NCBI GenBank assembly: GCA_028571685.1
Contig: CM053146.1
Coordinates: 24,339,431 to 24,403,430 of the forward strand
Direction of reading: 5' to 3'
DNA: 64,000 nucleotides
DNA from: Heterohyrax brucei
Lineage: Eukaryota > Chordata > Mammalia > Hyracoidea > Procaviidae
Shown here: piece after piece, positions 28,701 to 40,700 of the stretch
Layout of the letters: every line of letters begins with the position of its first letter
How positions within the stretch are numbered: the first letter of the stretch is position 1
Translations under genes and position numbers: made by a program
The notes under the pieces: model-generated
Databases searched by the model: none
Seen by the model: only the letters and a program-made list of their open reading frames with translations
What the model was told of the DNA's origin: nothing

Positions 28701-31700
28701 TTGTGGAACCAAGTAAAATAGAATCTCAGACAGCACCAATCCTTTCTCCATTTATCATGATGTTGCTTACTGGTCCAGTTGTGGAGATTTTTGTTTTCCT
28801 GATGTTGAGGTGCAATCCTTGCTGAAGTCTGTGGTCTTTGATCTTCATCAGTAAATGTTTCAAATCCTCTTTACTTGAAGCTAGCACTTGTTAGTGAGTC
28901 TTCCTTCAATCCTATTGCCTTGTTCGTCTTCACATAGTCAAGCTTCTCAGTAAAATGTAGGGTGAGATGGGTTGACACAGTGCCTGTAACAGTGGGCTGA
29001 AACAGAGCAACAAGTGTGGTAATGGCACAGAAACGAGATCTAGTGAGTCAGAGTTACTATGAGTCAGAATAGCAGAAACAACAAGACATTTTAGCTGAGC
29101 AGACTGTTCTTCGATGAGGTAAGTGTTTGTAGCACTAGTTAAGACTTAAACTGGTTTTCTTACCACAGGATTACTCTAGAGCTGTACTGTGTCAGTATAC
29201 TGTGAATCTCAGTTTGGGACATGCTCTGTTCTGTGTTCAGACTTGGTTAATCACTCAAGTCCTGTTTTCTAAAAACAAGAATAATGTTACATGAAAAACA
29301 GCTTAAGAAACATTGATCTGATGCTGAGTTCTGGCACTTGTTCTAAAACGTTTAGTAAATTTTAAGACCAAGAATGTATTTTTGTATAGTCCTATGGTGA
29401 TTTTTGAGGGACCATCTGTGTAGTACTGATTTGATGAACAGTAATAATAGCTAATGGATGTCGTTCACTGTGCATTGGAATGGACTGTGTGGAACACAAC
29501 AGCAACAAATTCTTGAAGTCCCTGGTTGGGGCAAGCAGTTAAGTGCTTGACTGCTAGCCAGAAGATTGGCAGTTTGAGCCTATTCAGAGATCCCTTGGAA
29601 GATAAGCCTGGCAGTCTGCTTTTGAAAGATCAAAGCCTTAAGAAAATCTATGGAGCAATTCTGCTGTGCACACATCCAGTTGCCATGAGTCGGAATCAAC
29701 TCAGTGACAACTAACAAAAACATCAGATACTTTATGTATGCTAATCCCACTACCTTATGCTTACAGTTTTATGTAATCCTCAGAACTGCACCCTTAAATG
29801 GATATAGTCATCCTACGTCGTAAATACAGAAATTGAGGTTCAGAGAGTAGGTAACTAGTGTGAGATTTCAGTGTCCATAAGTGTTTGAAATGAGAACTCT
29901 TTAACTGTCGTACTTCATGGCCTCCCTTTTTGTTACCAGGCTGTAGAGACCTGTGTTGGAGCTATTAGAGAGGTCCTAGCTTCTTCCTATGGGAATGTAT
30001 GCCACTTTGTTAGGAAATTGAGACTTATGCAAGCAGAGTAGTCCTTATAAGTCAGTATAAGGTTCATTTCTGAGTAGTCCAAATGAGTTTTAATCTTTAC
30101 ATAGAGTTTGTTTACTCTCTGTTTTGTCTTGCAGGATGATGACTTCATCAAGAGAAAAGAAAAAGCCATCAAGACAGTCATTGACATCACTGTAAGTTCT
30201 CCTGCTCATGTTCTGTGAGAGTACCTTGTAGCCTTCAAATAGCTCTTTAATTTAAATCCCCAAAATCCTACTCCCTGAGGTTTCTGTCTGCCAGGATTGC
30301 CCAGGTACCTGCCTTAGGTGGATGTGTAAAGAAGCTCTGCCTCCTCTGCTCAGCATCAGGTAGCCATCAGCATTGGTGAGTGGAACTATTGCCTCGTGTT
30401 TTTCTCAGTTCCGGTTGTAAGAAAGAAATCTAAACCCAAAGCCCACACTCTTATTCCAATGACAGTTTGTAAACTTAACCATAAAGCATCCGCATGGTGG
30501 TTTTGTAGAGGCAGAGTACCTCTTGAACGTTTTGTGAGACACCCTGGGATGGCCTTTGATACGGTACACAGTGTTTCATCCACTGGGCATCTGCATGAAT
30601 ATGTGCGTTTTCACCAGCACAAAAGGCAGTGAAGAATGTTGGTCCTTCTCAGAGCTCTCTACGCCAGAGTCCAGCAGAACATCAGTGCCTTGATGTAAAT
30701 TGTTTCTTCTATAAATGAGTGGTTTTTTTGCATGGCATCATACGCAGTATTTTACTAGGTATTGTTTGTGAGATTCAAGCATGTTTATGTGTGTAGCACC
30801 AGTTGGTATAACCAGCCTATTATGAGAAGCCCTGGTGTCACAGTGATTAAAGTACTCAGCTGCTAACCTAAAGGTCGGTGTTCAGAATGTACCAGCCACC
30901 CCTGAGGGGGAAGATGTAGCCTGTCTGTTCGTAAAAACATTACATCTCTGGAAACCACATGGTGTGGTTTTACTTTGTCCTGGGAGTCACTGTGTTGGAA
31001 TCAGCTTTGGCAATGGATTTGGTTTTGGTTTATAGTCTTTTGTATTGATGTTCCACCAGGCTTAAATGTCAGGCGCATTTTTTTATGGAAATAATTTGAG
31101 TCTCATACACTGGACTGTAAAGATTGAGGTGGTCTGGCCTCTGTGACTTTGTAAGCTGGTTGTGGAGTCATTCCAGTAAAGGAACTCTGAGGGCACATGT
31201 CTTAAGTGTAAGCATGTGGTCTCCCAAGGTGATTACCTACTTTGAAAATGGCGATTGTTTGATGGTGTAAGATGTGAGTGCTCAATTAAAACAAAAAAAA
31301 AATCCTTTATGATTTTATGTAAGTATAATTTGTATCATTTCCTCGTATTCATAGTGAAGATGAGAGAGGGTAGAAAACCTTTAAGACAGTGACACTGAAG
31401 CCAGATACTGGTTGGTTGGTTTGTTTTCGGATTTGATGGCCATGTTAAGTAATAAGAAATACTGTGACAGCAGAGAGTCCCTTTTTTTCCTTATTGGGAA
31501 ATGGGTGTTCAGTTTGGAACACCCTGGAAGATTTTGTGTTTGCTTTTCTAAGTTTGATAGATATACAGGAAGGAAACAAAACAAAACAAACCCAGTGCTG
31601 CTGAGTCGATTCCAACTCACAGCGACGCTATAGAACAAGGTAGAACTGCCCCTTAGAGTTTCCAAGGAGCACCTGGAGGATCTGAACTGACAGGAAGAAA

Positions 31701-34700
31701 AACCACCTTAATTTTGCAACTCAGAAGCAGCCACTTTTAGTGCTTGGACGTATTTCTTACATATTTTTAATGGACATTTTAAAATTATATTGGTATTGTA
31801 CTTTACATATGATCTTATATTTTTTCATATACCAGTATAGGATATTTTGTATGCTGTTAAAAGGTTCTGCGTAACAACATTTCTCATGACACCAGTAACC
31901 AGTAGGTTGGATACATTATAGCTTTCCCCTGTTTTAAATGAAGCTTCATTTCTGGAAACCTGTATCAATATAGGTAACCTTTGAGATAATGAACTATGTA
32001 GCCTGTGGAGAGGAAGGGAATTTTCTTTTCCTATGTATAATTTTGTAATGAGTCTGTGTATTATATACTAAAAGACAATAAATACAAGTATAAAAAATTG
32101 AATGCTTAATTGAATGTTTTCATGCATAAGTCTCTATCTGCATGAGCCCTGGGTGAAGAATGAGAAATTAAACAGTTTTCAGCCATATCACTGAAAAGAA
32201 GAAGCTAGCACAGCTGTTGATTGTTCTCTCAGTGAACTGGACTGAGGTCTCTGTCCGCAGTGGATATTTCAGCCCTGTAGAAACACATGGGAAACGCTGG
32301 TTGCATAGTGATTAAGAGCTTTGCTGACCAAAGGTTGGCAGTTTGCATCCACCAGATGCTCAGTAGTGGTTCTTTTCTGTCTTGTAGAGTCACTATCAGT
32401 TAGAATTGACTTGATTGCAGTGGATTTGGATTTTTGGTTTAGAGACACAGTATTCTCATTTGTCATGAGTTTGGCTTTTTTGTTTTTATGTTTTTTTCAA
32501 ATGTGTTTTAAGTAAAAGTTTACAATTCAAGTCAGTTTGTCATATAAAAACTTATATACACTTTGTTATGTATACCTAGTTGTCCACCCTATAATATGAC
32601 AGCATACTCCTCCTCTGCCCCCTGAGTTTCCTGTGTCCATTGAACCAGTCCTTGTTGGCTTCTGCCTTCTCATCTCACCTCCGGACAGGAGCTGCCCATT
32701 TAGCCTCCTGTATCTATTTAAGCCAAGAAGCACAATCTTCACCAGTATCTTTTTATGTCTTATAGTGCTGTTGAATCCTTTCTGAAAAGTTGGCTTTGAA
32801 AATGGATTTAGTTCTGATCTAACAGAGTCAGGGGCCCATACCTTCTGGGGTCCCTCACTCTTCCATCAGACCATCAAGTCTGATATTTTTACTAGAATTT
32901 GAGTTCTGCATTCCGCTTCTCTCTTGCTCCATCAGGGACTCTCTGTTCTCTGTTATGGCAGGCGTTGATTGGAGCTGGACGCCATCTATTTCTTCTGGTC
33001 TCAGACTGATAGATTTTCTGGTTTATGTGACTCTTTCTATCTTTTGGGCTCAAATTTCCCTTATGCCTTTGGTGTTCTTCATTTTCCTTTGCTCCAGGAA
33101 GGTTAGGACCCATAAACATGTCTTAGATGGCTGCTTGCTAACTTTTAAAACCCCAAACACCATTCACCAAAGTGAAACGTCAAACATATTCCAAAAGAAA
33201 TCGTATTTATACCGGTTAACCTAGATGGCAGCTGAAACCATGGTACCTAGACCCTTAGCCCCTGCTCTTCTGTACCCTGAAGCATTTGATTGTATTCAGG
33301 AAACTTGTCAGCTTTGGTTTAGTCCAGTTGTGGTGATGCCACTTGTATTATAATTGTTGTCTGCTATCTAGTTAGTGAATACTCTTCTCCCATCGCTCCC
33401 ACTGCTGTAGCCATCAAAGACTGTTGTCTTCTTTTAAAAGGTATTTAAACCTTTTTTGCGGTCTTATAATAGTGCTCTAACACATTATTTGTTCTTTTGT
33501 GACTAATTTCACTCAGTATAATACTTTCTGGATTCATCTATGGTTAGGTAATAGTCCATTGTGTGGCTGTACCATAATTTAAATATTTGTGTGTTGATGG
33601 ACAACTAGATTGATTACATCTTTTTGCTGTTGGAACAGTGCTGCGGTGAGCATGAATGTGCATGTATCTAGTCTAGTGAGGGTTCATATTTCTCTGGGAT
33701 ATATTCCAAGAAGTGGGACTGCTGGATTGTATAGTACTTCTATTTCTGGCTTTTTAAGGCATGCCAAATTGATTTCCAAAGTAGCTGTACCATTTTACAT
33801 TCCCACCAGCTGTGTGTGTTTGATCTTTCCATAAACTCTTCAACATTTTTTTTTGTTTGTTTTTTTGGATTAATACCAGCCTTGTTGGGGTGAGATGGTA
33901 CCCCATTGTAGTTTTAATATGCATTTCTCTAATGGCTGATGATCATGAGCATTTCTTTGTGTATCTGTTAGCTGTTGGAATGTCTTTGGTGAGGTCTCTG
34001 TTCATATCTTTTGCCCATTTTTTAATTGTGTTATTTGTCTGTTTGTTGTTGAGATTTTGCAGTATCTTGTAGACTTTAGAGATTAGACACTGGTCTGATT
34101 TGTCAAAGCCAAAACTGTTTCCTAATCTGTGGGTTGTCGTCTTAGTCTTTTGGTAAAGTTTTTAGCTGAGCAGAAGTGTTTGGTTTTCAGGAGGTCTCAG
34201 TTATCTAGTTTCTCTTCTGCTGTTTGTGAATTGATAGTATTGTTTTATATTCTGTTTATGCCATGTATTAGGGCTCCTAGTGTTGTCCTTATTTTTGTCT
34301 TCCATGGTCCTTACAATTTTAGATTTTATATTTAAGTCTTTGATCCATTTGAGTGAGTTTTTGTGTATGGTGTGAGGTATAGGTCTTGTTTCTTGCTTTC
34401 TTTCTTTCTTTCTTTTTTTTTTTTTTTTTTTTTGGCAGATGGATATCCAGTTATACTAGCACCATAGCACCATTTTGTAGAGAGACTACCTTTTCCCCAG
34501 TTAATGGACTTTGGGCCTTTGTGGCATATCAGCTGCTCATAGGTGGATGATTTTATGTGTAGATTCTCAGTTGTATTCCATTGGTTTGTCTGTCTGTTAT
34601 GGTACCATTTGGGGGCTGTTTTGACTACTGTGGTGGTATAATAGTTTCTAAAATTAGGTAGAGTGGGGCCTTAAACTTTGTTCTTCTACTTCAATAATAC

Positions 34701-37700
34701 TTTACAGTAAAGACCTACTCTCTTTCCATATCAAATTGATGACTTGTGTCTCCATCTCATTAAAAAATGCTATTGGATTTTGAATTGGTATTGCTTTATA
34801 TTTATAGATATTGTCAAAGTTTTAGTGGCATGGTGGTTAAGTGCTGTGGTTGCTAACCAAATGGTTGGCAGTTTACATCTGCCAGATGCTCCTTGGAAAC
34901 TCTGTGGGGCAGTACTACTTTGACCTGTAGGGTCATTATGAGTCGGAATTGATTTGATGGCAGTGGCTTGGTTATCCATGAACAAGGTGTGTTTCTCTGC
35001 TTACGAAAGTCTCTTTTTTAGTTTCTTGCAGCAGTCTCATCGAGTTTTATTTCTATAGATCTCTTAAATGTATTCTTAAGTATTTTGTCTTCTTGGAGGC
35101 TATTCTAAATGGTAGTGATTTGGTAATTTCCTCTTTGACTTTCTTTGTTGGTGTAGATGAGCCCAACTGATTTTTGCCTGTTTATCTTGTATGTTTACTT
35201 TGCCAAACTTTTCTACTAGTTTCAGTAGTTTTTGTATGGATTCTTGATAGATTTTTATGTGGGTAAGATCATGTCATCTGCAAATGGAGATACTTTTCTT
35301 TCTTTCTTACCAAATTGGTTGCCCTTTGTTTCTTTATCTAACCTAATTGCTCTGGCTAAGACCTTCATCAGCACAGTGTTGCTTAACTGTGATGTCTCAT
35401 TCTAATTCTCAAGGGGAATGCTTTCAAATTCCCTCCATTTAGGATGATGTTGGCTGTTGGTTTTGTATAAATCCCCTTCTTATGTTGAGGAATTTCCCTT
35501 TTTCAGTTTTGCTGAGAGTTTCTTACATGAATGGCTAATGGGCTTTGTCAGATGCCCTTTCAGAATCAATTGATAAGATCATGTGGTTCTTTTATTTATG
35601 TGATGGATTATATTCAATATTTTTCTAATGTTGCACCATCTCCCTTGGTATCTGCTGTGAATCCCACTTGTTCATGATGAATTTTTTTGATACATTGTTT
35701 AAAACTGTTGGCTAAAATTTTGTTGAGGATTTATGTATCTTTCTTCATGAGGTGTATTGATCTGCAGTTTTCTTTCTTTTTATTTATTGCTGCTTTTACT
35801 TGGTTTTGTTATCTAGGTTATGCTGGCTTCGTAGAATAAGTTTGGGAGTATTCCATCTTTTTCTGTGCTCTGAAATGCTATAAGTAGTCATGGTGTTAAC
35901 TCTTATCTGAAAATTTGGTAGAATTCACCAGTGAAGCCATCAGGGCTTAACCTCTTCTTTCATTATACGTTTTCCAGTTGTTCTACCTCTGTGTTAGTTT
36001 AGGTAGGCAGCGTGATTGTGAAAATTTGTCCATTTCTCCTAGGTTTTCAAATGTATAAGAGTAGTTTTTCATAGTATTCTGTTATAATTCTTATAACTTC
36101 AGTTGCATCTGTTGTGCTGTCACCCATCCCATTTCTTATTTAGGTTGTTTGCTTTTATGAGTTTGGCCAGTAGTGTATCAATCTTGTTGATCTTTTCAGA
36201 GAACCAGCTTTTGATCTTGTTAACTCTTTCAATTGTTTTTCAATTCCCTATTTCATTTAATTCATCTCTAATTTTTATTAGTTGCTTTCTTCTGGTGCCA
36301 AGGACTTCTTTTGCTGATTTTTATTTGCTTGTCTTGTAGAGTGAGTGTTTTAATTTTTGACTTTTCTTTTTGGATGTGTGCATTTATTGCTATGAATTGA
36401 CCTCTGAGCAGTGCTTTTACTGTGTACCAAAGATGGGGGTAATAGAAGAGGACTGACAATTAAGTCTGTGAACTTAATTGTTGTAAATGCTACATACTTC
36501 ACTGCTAAATATCACTAAGGTCACCTTTGAAGTACTCCCCTTGGCAAACTATGCACTGGTGCCAGAACCTAGTTCACCCTTCAAAGTAATTTTAGACCCT
36601 TTGTGGGATGGGGGCATGGGGGCAAGTTCGCGAACTTAATTGTATAGTTGCATTTGAGGAAGGTTTTAGCCAGTAAACAGATAACTGTATTGGAATACCG
36701 TCCCTGCTCACCTGATCTAGCCCCCAACGAGTTTTTTTCTTTACCTGAAGGTAAAGGAAGACATTTTGATGACATTCAAGACATCAAGGGTAATGTAATG
36801 TCAACTCTGATAGCCATTCCAGAAAAAGTGTTCCAAAATCCCTTTGAAGGGTGGTCTGGGCACTGACATTGGTACATAGCTTCCCAGGGGGAGTACTTCA
36901 AAAGTGACCATAGTGATATCAGCAGTGAGGTATGTAGCCCCTTTTCTAGGATGAGTTCACGAACTTAATTGTCATTCATTGTATGTTTTCATTGTCAATT
37001 GACTCTGTGAATTTCTTTATCCTGTCCTTAATTTCTTCTGTAACTCAGTAGTTTTTGAGCAAAGTATTTTTCAGTTTCATATATTTGGCTTTTTCTGTAA
37101 TTTGTTTCTACTTTTAAGATTTTATGGTCAGAAAAGAAATGCTTTTAATATTGGATGTTTGGGATTCTATAAAGGCTTGCTTTGTGGCCTAATATGAGGT
37201 CTGTTCTGGAGAATGTTCCATGTGCATTGGAAAAAAGATCTAGCTGACTGCTGTTTGGTGGAGTCTGTATATGAAATCAAGTTGGTTGATTGTAGCATTG
37301 AGATCTTCTGTGTCTTCATTGAGCATCTTTGTGGATGTTCTTTCACCAAAAGTGGTGTGTTAAACTTTCCTACTGTTCTGTAAAGCTGTTTCTCTTTTCT
37401 GTGATGTTGGAGTTTATGTATGTAGAAGCCCTGTCCTTGAGTATGTAAATATTTATTATACTCTGTCCTCTTGGTGTACTGATCTTACTTCTTGTGATGG
37501 GTTTTACTTCACGTTTGTTTTGTCAGAGATTAATATTGGCATTGCAGCTTTTTCTGGTTGTTGTTTGTTTAGTATGTTTCTTTCCATCCCTGAGTTTTAG
37601 TTTGTTTCTTTAAGGTGTGTTTCTTGTAACAGCATATAGACAAATTGTGTTTTATCATCTACTCTTTGTATTGGTACGTTTGGTATACTTACATTCAGTG

Positions 37701-40700
37701 TGGTTATTGATGGGTATGAATTTAGTGCTGTCCTCTTGATTTTTTTTTATATTAACCTTTTTTTTTTTTGGTTGCACTTAGTTTTCTGTGCTGAGTCCTT
37801 TTTCTGTAGGTATTTTCATCTTCGTTATTGATTTTGTATTTTCTAAGTCTTTATGTTTTTTTATTTTGATGTAGAGAATTTTTAGTTTCCTTTGTGATTA
37901 CCTTACTGTTTTATTCATTTTTCTGAGTTTAAACCAATGTTTTATTTATTGAAATCACCTTGATTTTCTCTCCGTATGAAAGATCTGTGATTATATTGTT
38001 TAGTCTTTTTTATTTTAACATTGTCTTTTTTTATGTATTGACATGTCTGTTTTTCTGTTCACAGTATTTTAGTTTTTACTTTTTTGACTTCCATATCTAG
38101 GTAGATATCTGCGTTTTCTGTCTTGTGTTGTAGCCTTGGATTGTTACTGGTTTACCAATTTTTAACCAGAGAACTGTCTTTAATATTTTTTCTAATTTTT
38201 GTTTGTTTTTTGCAAATTCCCTGAACTTTCTTTTATCTGAAAATGGCCCAGTTTTCCCATCACATCTGAGAAACAGTTTTCTGGCTATGTAATTCTTGGC
38301 TGGCAATTTTTTTCCTCCAAGGATTTATGTATGTCTTCCCATTGCCTACTGGCCTGCATGGTTTCTACTGACGAGTCTGAGCCTAATCTCATTGACTGTT
38401 CTTTGCAGGTGACCCTTCATTTATCTCTCATTGCTCTTAAAATTCTTTAGCTTTGATTTTGGAAAGTTTGATTACAGTATGTTTTCTTTCTTTCAGGATC
38501 TACCTTATGTGGATTCCATGTGCTTCTTGAATAAATATCTTCTTCTTTTTCATGAAGTCAGGGAGATTATTGGCCAACAAATGTTCATCAGTTCTCTCTG
38601 TATTTTCTGTCATGCCCCCCACATTCTGGCACTCCAGTCACTCATAATCTAACTACATGATTGTTGGGATTTCTTTATTGTTTCAAATTCTGATACTTGT
38701 TTTTTCCTCAATTATGTTGGTGTCAAGTGCATCATCTTCAGTCTCACAAATTCACACTTCCGTTGTGTCAATTCTGCTCCTATACCTAATAAGTTCCTCT
38801 GTTGCTTGCTTTGTCTGTGTGTTCCTTGACGTTTTTCTGCATTTTGCCTAATCTGCGTGGTATCTTTAAAGGCTCTGTATGTTAATGTTTCAATTTTACC
38901 TCCAGTGATTCCAGAAGGTCCTCTTCCACCAGATGTTTCCTTGTTTTTTTGTTTTTTTTTTAATCACTTTGTGAAGCCTCTGTGTTCTTGTATTAACTGT
39001 TGTCTTTTAGCCATTAATAAATTACTGTATTTTATGTTTGCTTACTGTATCCTAGCTTGTTACTTTGTTTCATTTTAATATGCTTGTATAGGCTCGTTGC
39101 TTTGATTGTCAGTGTCTCTAAACCTCACATACCTTTTGAACAGGTAGTTAGACCTCACAGTATGTATGTGAGCCCAGGAGCCCATTTACTTTTCTTGTGT
39201 GGATTCCTGTCAGATGTTCATATATTTGGTCACCAAGTATATGATGAAGTCTCTTACCTACAGTCCTAGACAGACAGGGATGACTGGAATAGGTACAGGT
39301 ATCTGGCTACAAGCAGAGTGTTGATGACTGACCCTAAAGTGTCTGGATAGAAGATATGTCCCTGTACATTAGAGTGCATAGATGGGTTGGGTTTTGTAGC
39401 TAGATTATGGACAACTGATGCTGTTGGCTCTAAGGACTGGAATTTACCACTTATTCTTGGACCCCTGCCCCAGGTGTCTAGGTGAAGTGGGTAGAGGCCC
39501 CAGTCCTCAGGCCACTGCTGTGAGTAGGAAGGGACTTTGCTTAATGGGCAGGGCAGTGTCAGATATCATTCATCTACCATTCCTCTTTATACCCCACGAA
39601 ATTGAAAATAAACTTGAGGTATATAGCGCATTATACCAGCCTAATGACAGGCAGACTTAGAAAACTGAGAGTGGAATGAAGGAGAGTGCTGACACATTGA
39701 AGGAACTGGCAACCAGTGTCACAATCTGCATGTAAATTTTTGAATGAGAAACCAATTTGTTCTGTAAACTTTCACCTAAAGCACAATAATTTTTTTAAAG
39801 CTTAGTTTTATTTTCACTAGTAAACATGATAGTGAAAAACTAGGAAATGGAGAAAAAGCAAAGACTAAATTACCCATGATATTGACAACTAGGGATAGTC
39901 ACTAATACTCACATAGTTAAATCACTATCAATGTATAGAGCTTAAAAAAAGAGATTGCCCTCTATGTTCCTTTTATTATTTTTGTTCAGCAGTACATCAA
40001 GGCTATCTTTCCATGTCATTAAATCAGAACTTCCAACCAGTTCGAGCTGGTACAGTCATGACCGGTGAAGCAAAACTGGAATAGACCCAAGTTTTTACAA
40101 ATTGAATGATCTGGAATGGGAAAAAGTATGCTAAAAGTCCTGAAATAGGAAATTCAGAAGAGGCAAGAGCCCTTTCAGGTGTCTTGTGCATGAAGTTGAA
40201 ATTTCACCAGGACTGAGGACAGCCACGTGCACAGTGGTTCATTTGGCAACTTTCTTGGTTGTCTAGTACTGCTATAACAGAAACACGAGAAGTGAATGGC
40301 TTTAACAAATAGAAATTTATTCTTACACAGTTTAGGAATCTGGAAGTCCAAATTCCAGACACTAGTTCTAGGGAAGGTCCTTGTCTCCTTTCAACATCTG
40401 TGGGCCCATCAACCCTTGGAGATCTTGATGGCATCTGTCTTATTCTGGGTGTAGCAGCTTCTCAGCACAATGACCCCAGGTACGAAGGATATACTCTGCT
40501 CCTGGCCCTTCTTTCTTGGTGGTAATGACGTCCCTCTCCACTTTTCTTGCTACTTTCTTTTATATGTCGAAAGAGATTGACTCAAGATACAACTTAAGCC
40601 TGTGGGTTATATACTACCTCATTAACTGTCTCTAATCCTCCTCTGACTAACATCGTGGAGGCTAGAATTTACAACATACAGGATAGTCACATTAGATTAC

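Larger units (their letters stand above)
23992..30134 (+). other. CCDC93 intron 5
   Basis: A 6.1-kb phase-0 intron dominated by the composite RTE at 25305-29092. Nothing recognised in 24620-25300, 29095-29510 or 29930-30130. Confidence 0.8.
32472..39500 (-). repeat. L1 LINE, antisense, nearly full length, with nested SINE and mariner
   Basis: The 3' end is near 32472 with a 3' UTR related to that at 4467. ORF2 follows in reverse: C-terminal region near 33300-34750, RT region near 35200-36300 (GATCATGTCATCTGCAAATG on + lies by the catalytic box), endonuclease near 37100-37800. ORF1-like sequence lies near 38000-38900 and a 5' UTR-like GC-richer stretch near 39100-39500. An AfroSINE (34815-34976) and a mariner element (36443-36983) interrupt it. 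Numerous breaks mean it is inactive. Left and right ends are approximate. Confidence 0.88.

Noticed and set aside
28276-28716. 146-codon + strand open frame
   Set aside because: It is the complement of the antisense RTE coding region, not a gene.
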